Positions 28,989 through 38,987 are shown, counted from the stretch's first letter. The stretch is DNA of 64,000 nt from Pseudomonadota bacterium (GCA_018240785.1 JAFEFC010000030.1:53884-117883); one strand, 5' to 3'. The notes: generated by a model from the letters alone, not told the origin. Program-made: numbers and translations.

Positions 28989-30074
28989 ATGCAGCGTCGC
29001 GACTTCCTGAAGAAAGCTTCCGTGGGGGCCGTGGCTGGCGCTTCCGTCAGCCTGGCCGCACCCGCCATCGCCCAGTCGCAGCCGACCGTCAAGTGGCGCA
29101 TGACCTCCAGCTTTCCGAAGAGCCTGGACACGATCTACAACTCCGCGGACATCCTCGCCAACCGCGTGCGCGAGCTGACCGGCGGCCGATTCGACATCCG
29201 CGTCTTCCCGGGCGGCGAGATCGTGCCGGCGGGCCAGGCGCTCGACGCGGTGCAGGCCGGCACGGTGGAGTGCTGCCACACCATCTCCAACTACTACAAC
29301 GGCAAGAACAAGGCCTTTGCCTTCTCGGGCCTGCCCTTCGGCATGAACACGCGCCAGGCCACCGCCTGGCTGTACCAGGGCGGCGGCAACGAGCTGCTCA
29401 ACGAGTTCTACGCCAAGTACAACGTGATCGGTTACCTCGGCGGCTGCACCGGTGCGCAGATGGGCGGCTGGTACCGCAAGGAGATCAAGACCCTGGCGGA
29501 CATCAAGGGCCTGAAGATCCGCATCGCTGGTCTCGGCGGCGAAGTCTTTGCCGCGCTAGGCGCCATTCCGCAGCAGATCCCGGCCGGCGATACCTATGCC
29601 GCGCTGGAGAAGGGCGCGATCGACGCGGTGGAGTGGATCGGCCCCTATGACGACGAGAAGCTCGGCTTCGACAAGGTCGCCAAGAACTACTACTACCCCG
29701 CGTTCTGGGAGCCGGGCTCGTTCTCGCACTTCTTCGTGAACAAGGACGAGTGGGCCAAGCTGCCCAAGGAATACCAGGCCGCGTTCGAGGTCGCCAGTTA
29801 CGAGGCCGCGGCGAAGATGATCAGCGCCTATGACACCAAGAACCCGGCGGCACTCGCCCGTCTGCTGCAGAAAGGCGTCAAGCTGCAGAGGTTCCCCGAC
29901 GAGGTCATGCAGGCGGCGTACAAGGTGGCATTCCAGCTCTACACCGACGAGGCGGCGAAGAACCCGGACTTCAAGAAGATCTTCACCGAGTACGACAAGT
30001 TCCGCCGCAGCTCCAACGCCTGGTTCAGCGTCGCCGAGATGAACATCGACCGCTTCCTGCAATCGGCGAAGTGA
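28989..30074 (+). CDS. TRAP transporter substrate-binding protein (DctP family), orphan
   Basis: Periplasmic receptor of 361 aa. The N-terminus MQRRDFLKKASVGAVAG is a Tat signal with twin arginines. The mature chain (VKWRMTSSFPKSLDTIY) and the MGGWYRKEIKTLADIKGLKIRIAGLGGEVF region are typical of the TRAP family branch related to TakP and the 'mannitol/chloroaromatic' receptors that bind 2-oxo acids or hydrophobic carboxylates. No DctQ/DctM membrane subunits are nearby, so it works with a remote permease or as a sensor accessory. ATG 28989 follows GGAGACCCC. Confidence 0.9.
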   Translation: MQRRDFLKKASVGAVAGASVSLAAPAIAQSQPTVKWRMTSSFPKSLDTIYNSADILANRVRELTGGRFDIRVFPGGEIVPAGQALDAVQAGTVECCHTISNYYNGKNKAFAFSGLPFGMNTRQATAWLYQGGGNELLNEFYAKYNVIGYLGGCTGAQMGGWYRKEIKTLADIKGLKIRIAGLGGEVFAALGAIPQQIPAGDTYAALEKGAIDAVEWIGPYDDEKLGFDKVAKNYYYPAFWEPGSFSHFFVNKDEWAKLPKEYQAAFEVASYEAAAKMISAYDTKNPAALARLLQKGVKLQRFPDEVMQAAYKVAFQLYTDEAAKNPDFKKIFTEYDKFRRSSNAWFSVAEMNIDRFLQSAK

Positions 30075-30083
30075 TCCCTTCGC

Positions 30084-30106
30084 ACTGCCGGCCGCAGGCC
30101 GGCAGT
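30084..30106 (+). other. perfect 10-bp hairpin just after the TRAP gene
   Basis: ACTGCCGGCC (30084-30093) pairs fully with GGCCGGCAGT (30097-30106) around a 3-nt loop. No T run follows directly; it may protect the 3' end of the message. Confidence 0.5.
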
Positions 30107-30180
30107 TGCCGCGAGGATCTTTCGGCGCATCTCCGGGAGCCTGTCTCTCTCCCTCTACCCTCTGACAGGCCCCCCTTCAT

Positions 30181-30216
30181 GGCTGCCGACCTTCACGGGC
30201 CGGCAGCCAATTTTTT
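30181..30216 (+). terminator. Rho-independent terminator of the TRAP binding-protein gene
   Basis: GGCTGCCG (30181-30188) pairs with CGGCAGCC (30201-30208), followed by AA and a run of six T. It is placed between the convergent TRAP gene and response-regulator gene. Confidence 0.8.
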
Positions 30217-30241
30217 GGGCACTTCCGGGGGCGCCCCTGCC

Positions 30242-30883
30242 TCAGTTCGCCGGGCTGCGTTCCCCACCGCCGGCCTCGTGCCGAGCGATCAGCCGCTGCA
30301 GTTCGGATGTGGTGCTCACGTCCATCTTGCGCAGCACGTTGGCGCGGTGCACGTCGACCGTCTTCGGGCTGATGCCGTACTGGCGGGCGATCTCCTTGCT
30401 CGTCAGGCCATTCTTGATCGCTTCCAGGATCTCGATCTCGCGCGCCGACAGCTTGCCGATGCGCTGTTGCCAGGCGGCCTGCTGGATGCGGCGAGCATGA
30501 CGCTCGCGGGCGATGCGCATGACCTTGTTCACCGCGTCGAGAAAGTCCTGCGGCTTGAACGGCTTCTGCAGGAAATCCGCCGCGCCCAGTTGCATCGCGT
30601 TCACCGCGGCCGGGATGTCGCCGTGTGCGCTGAGGAAGAACAGCGGAATGTCGAGCCCTTCGTCGACCAGCTTTTTCTGCAGTTCGAGCCCGCTCATCTC
30701 GGGCATGCGCAGGTCCAGCACCGCGCACATCGGGCCTTCGGCTTGCCGTGCGGTATCGACGAAAGCTTGAGGCGATGTGAAGGTGCGCGTGCGGATCTTC
30801 ACCGAATCCAGCAGCCAGACCAGGCCCTCCAGCACCTCGGGCTCGTCATCGACGATGAACACCTCGACGCTCACGTCGCTCAT
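30242..30883 (-). CDS. FixJ/NarL-type response regulator
   Basis: A 213-aa transcription factor: receiver domain (1-120) with the acidic pair VDDEPE (12-14), phospho-acceptor Asp 57 (AVLDLRMPEM) and Lys 107 (QKPFKP), then a LuxR-type helix-turn-helix (LSAREIEILEAIKNGLTSKEIA). The linker lacks the extra helices of NarL and resembles FixJ/TodT. It begins directly after the kinase stop codon (TAA followed at once by ATG), so the two are translated together. Likely targets are the adjacent minus-strand catabolic operon and/or the TRAP gene. Confidence 0.92.
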   Translation of the reverse strand: MSDVSVEVFIVDDEPEVLEGLVWLLDSVKIRTRTFTSPQAFVDTARQAEGPMCAVLDLRMPEMSGLELQKKLVDEGLDIPLFFLSAHGDIPAAVNAMQLGAADFLQKPFKPQDFLDAVNKVMRIARERHARRIQQAAWQQRIGKLSAREIEILEAIKNGLTSKEIARQYGISPKTVDVHRANVLRKMDVSTTSELQRLIARHEAGGGERSPAN

Positions 30884-32509
30884 TTAACGCTCCACCGTTC
30901 TCAGCGTGAATTTGAAGGACGACCCGCGGCACCGCCCGGGCACCAGGCGCAACGCACCGCCGTGCGATTCGACGATGTTGCGGCAGATCATCAGGCCCAT
31001 CCCCAGCCCGGTCGGCTTGGTGGTGAAGTAGGGCTCGAACAGGCGCGCCGCCACGTCGGGCGGAATGCCGCAGCCCGCGTCGCGTACCACCACGGCGAGC
31101 ATCGCATTCTTTTCGCGCTCGAGTCGAATTTCCAGCCGGCGCTGCTCGACCGGCGTGTCCTGCATCGCGTCGAGCGCGTTCAGCAGCAGGTTGACCAGCA
31201 CTTGCTGGATCTCGACCGCATTGCAGCGCACGAGTGGCAGATCGGGCTCGGCGCACACCTCCGGGCGCACCTGGGCGGCGCGCAATTGCGGCTCCATCAG
31301 CGTGAGGGTCTTGCGACACAGCGCGCCGAGGTCGGTCTCGACCTGCGGCACCGGCTTGCGCGACACGAAGGAGCGCACGCTGCGCATGATCTCGGTGGCG
31401 CGCTCGAGCTGGCCGGCGATCCTGTCGATGGCAATCTGCACGTCGGCGAAGGTGGCGCTGCCGTGCTGCAGCCTGAGCTGCAGCCCGCCCACGTAGCTCT
31501 GGCAGGCGTTCAGCGGCTGGCCCAGCTCGTGCGCCAGCGCCGAAGTCATCTGTCCCATCAGCGACAGGCGCGACGCGTGGGCCAGCGCGTCCTGCTGCTG
31601 GCGCTCGCGCTCGGCGGCGCGCCGCTGCCGGGTGACGTCGGTGAAGGCGAAGATGGCGCCGAGACCGTGGCTGCGCAGCGGCGCGGCCGTCACCGCGATC
31701 TCGCGCACCTTGCCGGCGGTGGTGAGCCAGCGGAACTCGAAGCGGTCCTCGCCCTGAAGGTCGCCGGTGACATGGCGTTCGAGCAGGCTGGCGAAGGAGG
31801 TCGTGCCGTCGTCGGTGAGCACGTAGGCATCGTTCCCGAGCATTTCCATCGCGTGCTTGCGTGAGCGCGCCGCGATGCTGCGCTGCAGGACGCGGTTGAC
31901 CTCGATGGCGCAGCCCTGCGCATCCGCGACGAGCAGGCCGAGCGGCAGCTTGCGGAACAGCGTGCGGTATTTTTCCCTGCTCTCCGTCAGCGCGAGCTGC
32001 GCCGCGCGCCGACGCTCGATCTCCGCACTCAGCGTCGCATTGCTGCGCTCGAGGCTGCGCGTGCGGGCCTGCACCATCTGCTCCAGGCGCGCGTTGGCAC
32101 GGCGCAACTGCTCTTCGGCATGCAGCCGGTCGCTGACGTCCTGCAGCACCCAGACGGTGGGCGACGTAGGGTCGGCAGGATCGATGCGCTGGCCGGACAG
32201 CGTGCACCAGAAGGTCTCGCCGTCCCGGCGCCGCATTTCCAGGTTGTGGGTGTAGCGACGATCGCGGGTGATCGCCGCGTAATTGCGGCCGACGGCGTCG
32301 AAGGCGTCCTGCGAAGCGTAGATCACCCGCACGCTCTGGCCGTTCAGCCCGCCGTCGGCGTAGCCGAACATCTCGTTCATGCGCGCATTGGTCCACAACA
32401 GGCGCCGATCGACGACGAAGCAGATCCCCACCAGGGCGTTGTCGAGCACCAGTTCGTAAGGGAACTCGTAGCCGTCGAAGGAGAATCGTCCGGCTTCGTG
32501 GTCCGCCAT
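30884..32509 (-). CDS. PAS-domain sensor histidine kinase (FixL/TodS-like)
   Basis: A 541-aa cytosolic kinase without membrane segments. It has a PAS domain (about 15-135), a coiled coil (RRANARLEQMVQARTRSLERSN), a second PAS domain (about 170-300), and the H-box SALAHELGQPLNA with His 327. The ATPase domain has N-box LVNLLLNALDAM, G1 VRDAGCGIP and GLGMGL. The Q after HELGQP is typical of the FixL/HWE-neighbouring group. No haem-binding His pattern of FixL is obvious, so the signal is unknown. The start at 32509 is the first Met before the PAS domain. Confidence 0.9.
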   Translation of the reverse strand: MADHEAGRFSFDGYEFPYELVLDNALVGICFVVDRRLLWTNARMNEMFGYADGGLNGQSVRVIYASQDAFDAVGRNYAAITRDRRYTHNLEMRRRDGETFWCTLSGQRIDPADPTSPTVWVLQDVSDRLHAEEQLRRANARLEQMVQARTRSLERSNATLSAEIERRRAAQLALTESREKYRTLFRKLPLGLLVADAQGCAIEVNRVLQRSIAARSRKHAMEMLGNDAYVLTDDGTTSFASLLERHVTGDLQGEDRFEFRWLTTAGKVREIAVTAAPLRSHGLGAIFAFTDVTRQRRAAERERQQQDALAHASRLSLMGQMTSALAHELGQPLNACQSYVGGLQLRLQHGSATFADVQIAIDRIAGQLERATEIMRSVRSFVSRKPVPQVETDLGALCRKTLTLMEPQLRAAQVRPEVCAEPDLPLVRCNAVEIQQVLVNLLLNALDAMQDTPVEQRRLEIRLEREKNAMLAVVVRDAGCGIPPDVAARLFEPYFTTKPTGLGMGLMICRNIVESHGGALRLVPGRCRGSSFKFTLRTVER

Positions 32510-32647
32510 GGGGCTGCGCCTTGTCGTTGATTGGAGTTCGGGCAATGGTAAATCAAGCGAAAAAACGGCGGCGAGCCCCGATGAGGGCCCGCCGCCGGCT
32601 CTGGATGGGGTGTCCCGCTGCGTGGGACTCCAGTCACGTTCGTCCGG

Positions 32648-33856
32648 TCAGGCCCGCTCGAGCAGCACCGCGATACCCATGCCGCCGCCGATGCAGGCGC
32701 TCGACACGCCGTAGCGCGCCTGGCGCTGCTGCAGCTCCAGCGCCAGCGTGCCGGTGATGCGCGCGCCGCTGCAGCCCAGCGGGTGGCCGAGCGCGATCGC
32801 GCCGCCGTTTACGTTCAGGCGCTGGTACTCCGGCGAATCCAGGTACCAGCCCATCTCCTTCATGCAGCCCAGCACCTGCGCGGCGAAGGCCTCGTTGATC
32901 TCGAACAGGTCGACCTGATCCATCGCCAGCCCGGCCTTCTTCAGCACCTTCGGAATGGCGTAGGCCGGGCCCAGGCCCATCACCATCGGGTCGAGCGCAG
33001 CGATGGCCCAGTCGACCACATAGGCGATCGGCTGCAGGCCCAGTTCGCGGCACTTGTCTTCCGACATCATCACCAGCGCGGCGGCACCATCGTTCATGCC
33101 GGTGGCGTTGCCGGCGGTGACGTTGCCGTCCTTCTGGAAGGCCGGCTTCAGCTTCGCCAGGCCTTCGAGGGTGACGTCGGCCTTCGGGTGCTCGTCGGCG
33201 TCGATGACGATCGAGCCCTTGCGCGTCTTGATCTCGTAACCGACGATCTCCTGCGCCAGGCGGCCGCTTTCCTGCGCCGCCTTGGCCTTCATCTGGCTGT
33301 CGAAGGCGAAGCGGTCCTGGTCCTCGCGCGACAGGCCGTAGCGCACCGCGACGTTCTCGGCGGTGTTGCCCATCCACACCGGCGGGTAGAGTTCGTTGGG
33401 CGCGGCGTTGAAGTGCGACTGCTCGTTGGCGCACTTCAGTTGCTGCGAACCGTTGCGGAAACCCTGGTAGCGCGCCGACAGCGGCAGGTAGAAGGGCGCG
33501 CGCGACAAGGCTTCGGCGCCGCCGGCGACGACGATGTCGGCTGCGCCGGTGACGATTTCCTGCCACGCCGAGGCCACCGCCTGCAGGCCCGAGCCGCAGA
33601 TGCGGTTCACGGTGAAGCCCGGCGTATTGACCATGCCGCACAGCAGCGCGGCGTCACGCGCCACCTGCGGCGCGTCGGTGCTGGAGATGACGTGGCCGAG
33701 GATGACCTCGTCGACCTGCTCGGCCTGGATGCCGGAACGCTTCATCGCTTCCTTGATGGCCGCGGCGGCCAGGGATTCGACCGGCACTTCCTTCAGCGCG
33801 CCGAGGAAGGCGCCGACGGCGGTGCGCGCGTAGCTGGTGATTACAACTTTTTTCAT
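32648..33856 (-). CDS. acetyl-CoA C-acetyltransferase (thiolase)
   Basis: A 402-aa thiolase. The nucleophilic Cys 87 lies in [18 protein letters not shown] is present, the general-base His 358 is in [10 protein letters not shown], and the second catalytic Cys 388 is in CIGGGMG. The protein is closest in style to degradative/biosynthetic acetoacetyl-CoA thiolases. In this cluster it would split acetoacetyl-CoA formed by the CoA-transferase. The ATG at 33856 follows GACGGAGATAAATCG; upstream residues in frame are not conserved. Confidence 0.93.
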   Translation of the reverse strand: MKKVVITSYARTAVGAFLGALKEVPVESLAAAAIKEAMKRSGIQAEQVDEVILGHVISSTDAPQVARDAALLCGMVNTPGFTVNRICGSGLQAVASAWQEIVTGAADIVVAGGAEALSRAPFYLPLSARYQGFRNGSQQLKCANEQSHFNAAPNELYPPVWMGNTAENVAVRYGLSREDQDRFAFDSQMKAKAAQESGRLAQEIVGYEIKTRKGSIVIDADEHPKADVTLEGLAKLKPAFQKDGNVTAGNATGMNDGAAALVMMSEDKCRELGLQPIAYVVDWAIAALDPMVMGLGPAYAIPKVLKKAGLAMDQVDLFEINEAFAAQVLGCMKEMGWYLDSPEYQRLNVNGGAIALGHPLGCSGARITGTLALELQQRQARYGVSSACIGGGMGIAVLLERA

Positions 33857-33933
33857 CGATTTATCTCCGTCTTTCGTACGCGATTGATCCGGCAAACAAC
33901 TGGACTTTTCGCCGGTTAAGCGAACTGCGGTCA

Positions 33934-34033
33934 CTCCCTCCCCTTCAAGGGGAGGGTTGGGGTGGGGATGGGGTTACATGCGCGCCGACAAACCCCATCC
34001 CCCTCCCAGCCTCCCCCTTGAAGGGGGAGGAGC
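33934..34033. repeat. C/G-rich nested inverted repeat
   Basis: Two arms of about 42 bp (33934-33975 and 33991-34033) are complementary, and each arm contains its own palindrome (CCCCTTCAAGGGG and CCCCCTTGAAGGGGG). Similar elements are commonly dispersed in betaproteobacterial genomes. It lies between the SDR and thiolase genes. Confidence 0.8.
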
Positions 34034-34088
34034 GGAATCGCCGAGCGAACTACTGATAATCCGACTGCCCGAATGAGCACGTCGCAAC

Positions 34089-34829
34089 CTAGAGCGACAC
34101 GCCGCCGCTCACTTCCAGCGTGGCGCCATTCACGTAGCTGGCGTCGTCGCTGGCGAGGAAGGCATACACGTTGGCCAACTCCTCCGGCTGGCCGACGCGG
34201 CGCATCCAGCAGGCGTTCCTGATCTGGTTCATGACCTCTTCCGGCACGGTGTCGAGGATGTGGGTGGCCACCGAACCCGGCACGACGGTGTTCACCCGCA
34301 CGTTCTTCGGCCCGAGCTCCTTCGCCCAGGTCTTGGTCAGGCCGATCACGCCGGCCTTGGACGCGGCGTAGTTGCCCTGGCCGAAGTTGCCGTGGGTGCC
34401 GGCGATGCTCGAGGTGTTGACGATGGAGCCCGCGCCCTGCGCGATCATCGTTTCGGCCACCGCCTGGGTGCAGTTGAACACGCCCTTCAGGTTCACCGCG
34501 ATGACGGCGTCGAACTGCGCCTCGGTCATCTTCACCAGGCGCGCGTCCTTGGTGATGCCGGCGTTGTTCACCAGCGCGTCGATGCGGCCGAACTTCGCCT
34601 TCACGTCCGCGACCATGGCGTCGATCGTGGCGCGTTCGGTCACGTTCACCACGTAGCCGGCGGCTTTGCCGCCGTTCGCCTCGATGCCTTTCACCGCTTC
34701 GGCGACCTGATCTGCATTGAGGTCGCAGACGATGACGATGGCACCTTCCGCGGCGAATTTCCGTGCGGCCGCGAGGCCGATGCCGTTGGCCGAGCCGGTG
34801 ATGATGCAGACCTTGTTCCGCAGACGCAT
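34089..34829 (-). CDS. short-chain dehydrogenase/reductase (FabG/PhaB-like)
   Basis: A 246-aa NAD(P)-dependent oxidoreductase with the TGSANGIG cofactor motif, NNAG, the catalytic Ser in NTSSIAG and YAASKAG (Tyr and Lys). The sequence [22 protein letters not shown] and the C-terminal [10 protein letters not shown] are typical of 3-oxoacyl reductases. An acidic residue after the second strand (VCDLNAD) suggests NAD preference. The likely role is oxidation of a 3-hydroxyacid or 3-hydroxyacyl-CoA to the keto form used by the neighbouring enzymes. Confidence 0.85.
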   Translation of the reverse strand: MRLRNKVCIITGSANGIGLAAARKFAAEGAIVIVCDLNADQVAEAVKGIEANGGKAAGYVVNVTERATIDAMVADVKAKFGRIDALVNNAGITKDARLVKMTEAQFDAVIAVNLKGVFNCTQAVAETMIAQGAGSIVNTSSIAGTHGNFGQGNYAASKAGVIGLTKTWAKELGPKNVRVNTVVPGSVATHILDTVPEEVMNQIRNACWMRRVGQPEELANVYAFLASDDASYVNGATLEVSGGVSL

Positions 34830-34868
34830 GGCGTGTTTCTCCGAATTCTCGTTTTCAGCAGGCGCCGG

Positions 34869-36440
34869 TCAGGCGCGGGCGTGATGTTCGATCAGCGCCT
34901 TCAACCCGCCCCAGTTGGCCTGGAACAGGGCCGGGTCCATCTGCCTCACGTTGTCCATCTTCGGCACGAAATCCATGTGCGCCAGAATGTCGCGCTCGAT
35001 GTCGATGCCCGGCGCCACTTCGATCAGCTCCAGCCCGTCCTCGACCAGGCGGAACACCGCGCGCTCGGTGATGTACAGCACCGGCTGGCGGATCGTGCTC
35101 GCGTAATGGCCGCTGAAGGTGATCTGCTCGACGTGGTCGATCAGCTTGCGGTTCTTGCCTTCCTTGACGATCTTCAGCTTGCCGTCCTCGATCGCCACCT
35201 CCAGCCCGCCGGCGGTGAAGGTGCCGAGGAAGGCCACCCGCTTGGCGTTCTGCGTGATGTTGATGAAGCCACCGCAACCGACCGCGCGGCCGCCGAACTT
35301 GCTGACATTGACGTTGCCATGGCGGTCGGCCTGCGCCAGGCCGAGGAAGGCCATGTCGATGCCGCCGCCGTCGTAGAAGTCGAACTGCAGCGAATGCTCG
35401 ACGATCACCTCGGGATTGATCGAATGGCCGAACTCGTGGCCCGACGCCGGCAGGCCGCCGACCGGTCCGGTCTCCAGCGTCAGCGTCAGTTGGTGCGCCA
35501 CGCCTTCTTCCGCCGCCACCGCGGCCACCCCTTCGGCCATGCCGATGCCCAGATTCAGCACGCTGCCGCTGGTCAGGTGGGTCGCGGCGCGGCGGGCGAT
35601 GATCTTGCGCTCGTCGAGCGGCAGCGGCTCCAGGCCGTGCAGCGGGATCTTCAGGTCGCCGTTGAGCGCCGGGTTGAAGTAGGCGTTTTCCGACTGGCGG
35701 TGGTATTCGGGCTCGGCCACGTAGATGTAGTCGACCAGGATGCCCGGCACCTTGATCTGCTTCGGATGCAGCGTGCCGGCCTGGGCGATGCTCTCCACCT
35801 GGGCGATGACGATGCCGCCGCAGGCGCGCGCCGCCTGGGCGATGTTGATCGCCTCCATCAGCACGCCCTCCTTGTCCAGCGTGATGTTGCCGCGCTCGTC
35901 TGCCACCGTGCCGCGGATCAGGCCGATATTGACCTTGGGCGGCTTGAAGTACAGGAACTCCTCGCCGTCGAGTTCGCGCACCTCGACGAGATCCTCGGCG
36001 GCGCGCGCGTTGAGCTTGCTGCCTTCCTCGCGCGGATCGACGAAGGTGCCCAGGCCCACCTTGGTGAACAGCCCGCCGCGGCGCCCGGCGACCTGGCGCG
36101 GCATCACCGACAGCACGCCCTGCGGCCAGTTGTAGGCCTCGACCTTGTTCTCGCGCACCAGTTGCGACAGCTTGGGGCCGCCGACGCCGTAGTGGGCGGC
36201 GACGATGCGCTTCACCAGCCCCTCATGGGCCAGCCGCGCCATGCCCTTGTCCTTGAAGTTGCCTTGGCCCGCGGGGAAGTACCAGGACAGGTCGCGCGGA
36301 TGGCCGCGGTCGAGAAAGCTGCGCTCGATCTGCATGAACGCTTCCTCGGCCAGGCCGGCGAGCATCATGCCGGTGCTGTAGATCGTGTCGCCGTCCTTGA
36401 TCAGGCCGGGAACATCCTTCGATTCGATGAATTTCACCAC
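34869..36440 (-). CDS. acyl-CoA:acetate CoA-transferase (YdiF-type, fused alpha and beta subunits)
   Basis: A 523-aa class I CoA-transferase with both subunits in one chain. Segments such as YNWPQGVLS, GTFVDPR and TLETGPVGG (containing the glutamate expected to form the CoA thioester), plus QFDFYDGGGIDMAF, closely track E. coli YdiF. The enzyme swaps CoA between acetyl-CoA and short-chain or 3-keto acids. The start is GTG 36440 (another GTG at 36437), 8 nt after a perfect AAGGAGG; longer upstream frame is a shadow of the next gene. It lies 32 bp downstream of the cleavage-enzyme gene. Confidence 0.92.
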   Translation of the reverse strand: MVKFIESKDVPGLIKDGDTIYSTGMMLAGLAEEAFMQIERSFLDRGHPRDLSWYFPAGQGNFKDKGMARLAHEGLVKRIVAAHYGVGGPKLSQLVRENKVEAYNWPQGVLSVMPRQVAGRRGGLFTKVGLGTFVDPREEGSKLNARAAEDLVEVRELDGEEFLYFKPPKVNIGLIRGTVADERGNITLDKEGVLMEAINIAQAARACGGIVIAQVESIAQAGTLHPKQIKVPGILVDYIYVAEPEYHRQSENAYFNPALNGDLKIPLHGLEPLPLDERKIIARRAATHLTSGSVLNLGIGMAEGVAAVAAEEGVAHQLTLTLETGPVGGLPASGHEFGHSINPEVIVEHSLQFDFYDGGGIDMAFLGLAQADRHGNVNVSKFGGRAVGCGGFINITQNAKRVAFLGTFTAGGLEVAIEDGKLKIVKEGKNRKLIDHVEQITFSGHYASTIRQPVLYITERAVFRLVEDGLELIEVAPGIDIERDILAHMDFVPKMDNVRQMDPALFQANWGGLKALIEHHARA

Positions 36441-36472
36441 TTTCCATTCCTCCTTGATGGTGTCGGGGGCCT

Positions 36473-37393
36473 TCAGCCGAGCGCGAACTCGGGCCGCACC
36501 GGTGCCTTCTTCAGCGGCAGGCCCATGATTTCGCGCGCCTCGGCTGGTGTCGCCGGCTCGAATCCCATCTCGCGCACCATGCGCACCACGCGCTCGGTCA
36601 GTTGCAGATTGCTGGCGAGTTCGCCCTGCCGGTAATAGAGGTTGTCCTCGAGGCCGGTGCGCACATGGCCGCCGAGCAGCAGCGCGTTCATCGCCGCCGG
36701 CAGTTGCGCCGGGCCGATGCCGCTGACGCAGAAGATGCTGCCCTGGGGCAGCAGGTCGACCATCTGCTGCAGCACGCGCGGCGAATAGGGCATGGCGTTC
36801 TGGAAGCCGCGGTGCGCGTTGAGCACGATGTTGATGAAGTAGGGCGGTTCGTCGAACCCCGCCTCGATCAGCGTGGCGACGTCCTGCACGATGTGGGTCG
36901 GGCTGAACACTTCCCACTCCGGCTTGATGCCGCGCGCACGCATGCCTTCGGCCAGCTCGCGGCAGCGCGACGGCGGCGTGTTCATCAGCAGCTCGCGGCC
37001 GCCGAAACTGGCGTTGATCGTGGTGGGGTCCAGCGTGCACATCTCGGCGCCCGCTTCCATGCCCTTGATGCGCTCCTCCCACAGGATCTCCCAGTAGCCG
37101 TTCGGCATCTCTCGCACCATGTCGCCATGCACCCCGCCGCCGGTGGAGTTGTTGATGACGATGTCGCACTTGTCGCGGATGCGCCGGTTGATGTCGCGGT
37201 AGATCGCCGGGTTGCAGGTGGCGCCGCCGTCGGGGCGGCGCGCATGCACCGCGACCACGCTGGCGCCGGCGTTGTAGCAGTCATAGACGTCGCGCGCGAT
37301 CTCGTCGGGCTGCGTCGGCAGGTGCGGGTTCTGTTCCTTGCTGGCCATGCCGCCGGTGGGGGCGATGGTCACGATGACCTTGTTCGGGCTCAT
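36473..37393 (-). CDS. beta-keto acid cleavage enzyme (BKACE, DUF849)
   Basis: A 306-aa TIM-barrel enzyme of the family that condenses a beta-keto acid with acetyl-CoA to give acetoacetate and a new acyl-CoA. Diagnostic stretches are [20 protein letters not shown], and GLEDNLYY. In the founding enzyme Kce the zinc is held by an HxH pair and a Glu; here the HxH position reads A48-V-H50, so the first His is missing, while the GLED Glu is present. The substrate is not predictable from sequence alone. It is flanked by CoA-transferase and MFS genes. Confidence 0.88.
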   Translation of the reverse strand: MSPNKVIVTIAPTGGMASKEQNPHLPTQPDEIARDVYDCYNAGASVVAVHARRPDGGATCNPAIYRDINRRIRDKCDIVINNSTGGGVHGDMVREMPNGYWEILWEERIKGMEAGAEMCTLDPTTINASFGGRELLMNTPPSRCRELAEGMRARGIKPEWEVFSPTHIVQDVATLIEAGFDEPPYFINIVLNAHRGFQNAMPYSPRVLQQMVDLLPQGSIFCVSGIGPAQLPAAMNALLLGGHVRTGLEDNLYYRQGELASNLQLTERVVRMVREMGFEPATPAEAREIMGLPLKKAPVRPEFALG

Positions 37394-37427
37394 GGAGGCG
37401 TTCCTGTGCGATCGAGTGGCGGGGGCG

Positions 37428-38792
37428 TCAGTGCGCGCCTTCCGGCGTCGTCTCGCCGACACGCAGCGCGCTCTTCGGCACCGCGCCCAGCAGCGTGAGG
37501 CCGCCCAGGCAGATCACCACGGTCATCGCCAGCAGGCCCGCTGACATGCTGCCGGTCAGGGTCTTGACCCAGCCGATGAGGGTGGGGCTGACGAAGCCAC
37601 CCAGGATGCCGATCGAGCTGATCGTCGCGATGCCCGCGGCGGACGCTTCGCGGCTGAGGTAGGTCGGCGGGATCGACCAGAACAGCGCGCAGGAGAAGAT
37701 GAAGAACGACGCGATCGACAGCAGGATCATCGACGGCAGGAAGGCGCCAGTGGTGAAGGTGGTGGCGTACAGCGCCGTCGAGCCGATGATCAGCGTGCTC
37801 GCCACGTGCCAGCGGCGCTCCTTGAAGTGGTCGGAGCTGCGGCTCATGAGCAGGATGCCGATGGCGCCGAAGCTGAACGGGATCGCGGAGTACCAGCCGA
37901 TCTGCGCCATGTCGGTGATTCCCAGCCCCTTGACCATGGTCGGCAGCCAGAACGTCAGTGTGTAAACCGCGCAGGCGCAGGTGAAGTAGATGAAGGCCAG
38001 CAGCCACACCTTGCCGTCCGTGAGGGCGGCGCGCAGACGACCGTGATGCGACGGCGCGGTGTCGCCCTTGTGGTCGGCCGCCATCACCCGCTGGACGATC
38101 TCCTTCTCGCGGCTAGACAGCCATTTCGCCTGCTCCGGCTTGTCGGCCAGCAGGAAGTACACCAGCACGCCGATCAGCACGGTAGGGATGCCTTCGATCA
38201 CGAACAGCCACTGCCAGCCATGCCAGCCGCCGACGCCTTCGAAGCTCTTCATGATCCAGCCCGACAGCGGCCCGCCGATCACGCCGGTGATCGGCATGCC
38301 GAACAGGAACAGACCGGTGACGCGGCCGCGCCGGGTGCTGGGGTACCAGTAGGTCAGGTACAGGATGATGCCGGGGAAGAAGCCGGCCTCGAAGACGCCG
38401 AGCAGCAGGCGGACGAGGTAGAACTGCGTCGGCGTCTCAACCCAGGCGGTGGCGGCGGAGGTCAGCCCCCACAGGACCATGATGCGCAGGAAGGACAGGC
38501 GCGCACCGATCTTTTCCAGCCACAGGTTGCTCGGCACCTCGAACAGCAGGTAGGTGATGAAGAAGATGCCGGCGCCGAGGCCGTACACCTCGTCGGAGAA
38601 CTGCAGGTCCTGCTGCATCGTCAGCTTGGCGTAGCCGACGTTGATGCGGTCGAGAAACGCCATGATGTAGGCGATCAGGATCACCGGGACGATGCGCCAG
38701 TTGATCTTGGACCACACCGCATCCTGGTCGGTCCGATTGGGAAACCCCGCCGGCGATACGCCCAGCGACGCGGCCATTGCGCCAGTTTGCAT
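37428..38792 (-). CDS. MFS transporter, anion:cation symporter (ACS) family
   Basis: A 454-aa, 12-helix inner-membrane transporter. The N-terminal half has [14 protein letters not shown] and [14 protein letters not shown], both ACS family marks (phthalate, tartrate, glucarate and 4-hydroxyphenylacetate permease group). It probably imports the organic acid degraded by the adjoining enzymes. The ATG at 38792 follows AGCAAGGAGACAAGC. It is 34 bp upstream of the BKACE gene and presumably leads the operon BKACE-CoA transferase-SDR-thiolase. Confidence 0.92.
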   Translation of the reverse strand: MQTGAMAASLGVSPAGFPNRTDQDAVWSKINWRIVPVILIAYIMAFLDRINVGYAKLTMQQDLQFSDEVYGLGAGIFFITYLLFEVPSNLWLEKIGARLSFLRIMVLWGLTSAATAWVETPTQFYLVRLLLGVFEAGFFPGIILYLTYWYPSTRRGRVTGLFLFGMPITGVIGGPLSGWIMKSFEGVGGWHGWQWLFVIEGIPTVLIGVLVYFLLADKPEQAKWLSSREKEIVQRVMAADHKGDTAPSHHGRLRAALTDGKVWLLAFIYFTCACAVYTLTFWLPTMVKGLGITDMAQIGWYSAIPFSFGAIGILLMSRSSDHFKERRWHVASTLIIGSTALYATTFTTGAFLPSMILLSIASFFIFSCALFWSIPPTYLSREASAAGIATISSIGILGGFVSPTLIGWVKTLTGSMSAGLLAMTVVICLGGLTLLGAVPKSALRVGETTPEGAH

Positions 38793-38987
38793 GCTTGTCT
38801 CCTTGCTTCGATCTGGTTTTTCAGCCGGTGAATGCACCGGTACTGCAGGCGATCGAAGTCTAGGAGTCGCGCCCGGCAGCCGCATCGGGAGCGATTCCCG
38901 AGCAGCCTAAAGGAATTACCTAGCGAATTATCTGGCGGGGGGCTTCAGGCAATGCGCAGCAGGAAGGAGGGGCGCTTGCCAGGCGTG

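Noticed and set aside
34260-36635. 791-aa plus-strand open frame
   Set aside because: Antisense to the SDR and CoA-transferase genes, with shadow-type composition (long HRA/VDR-rich stretches).
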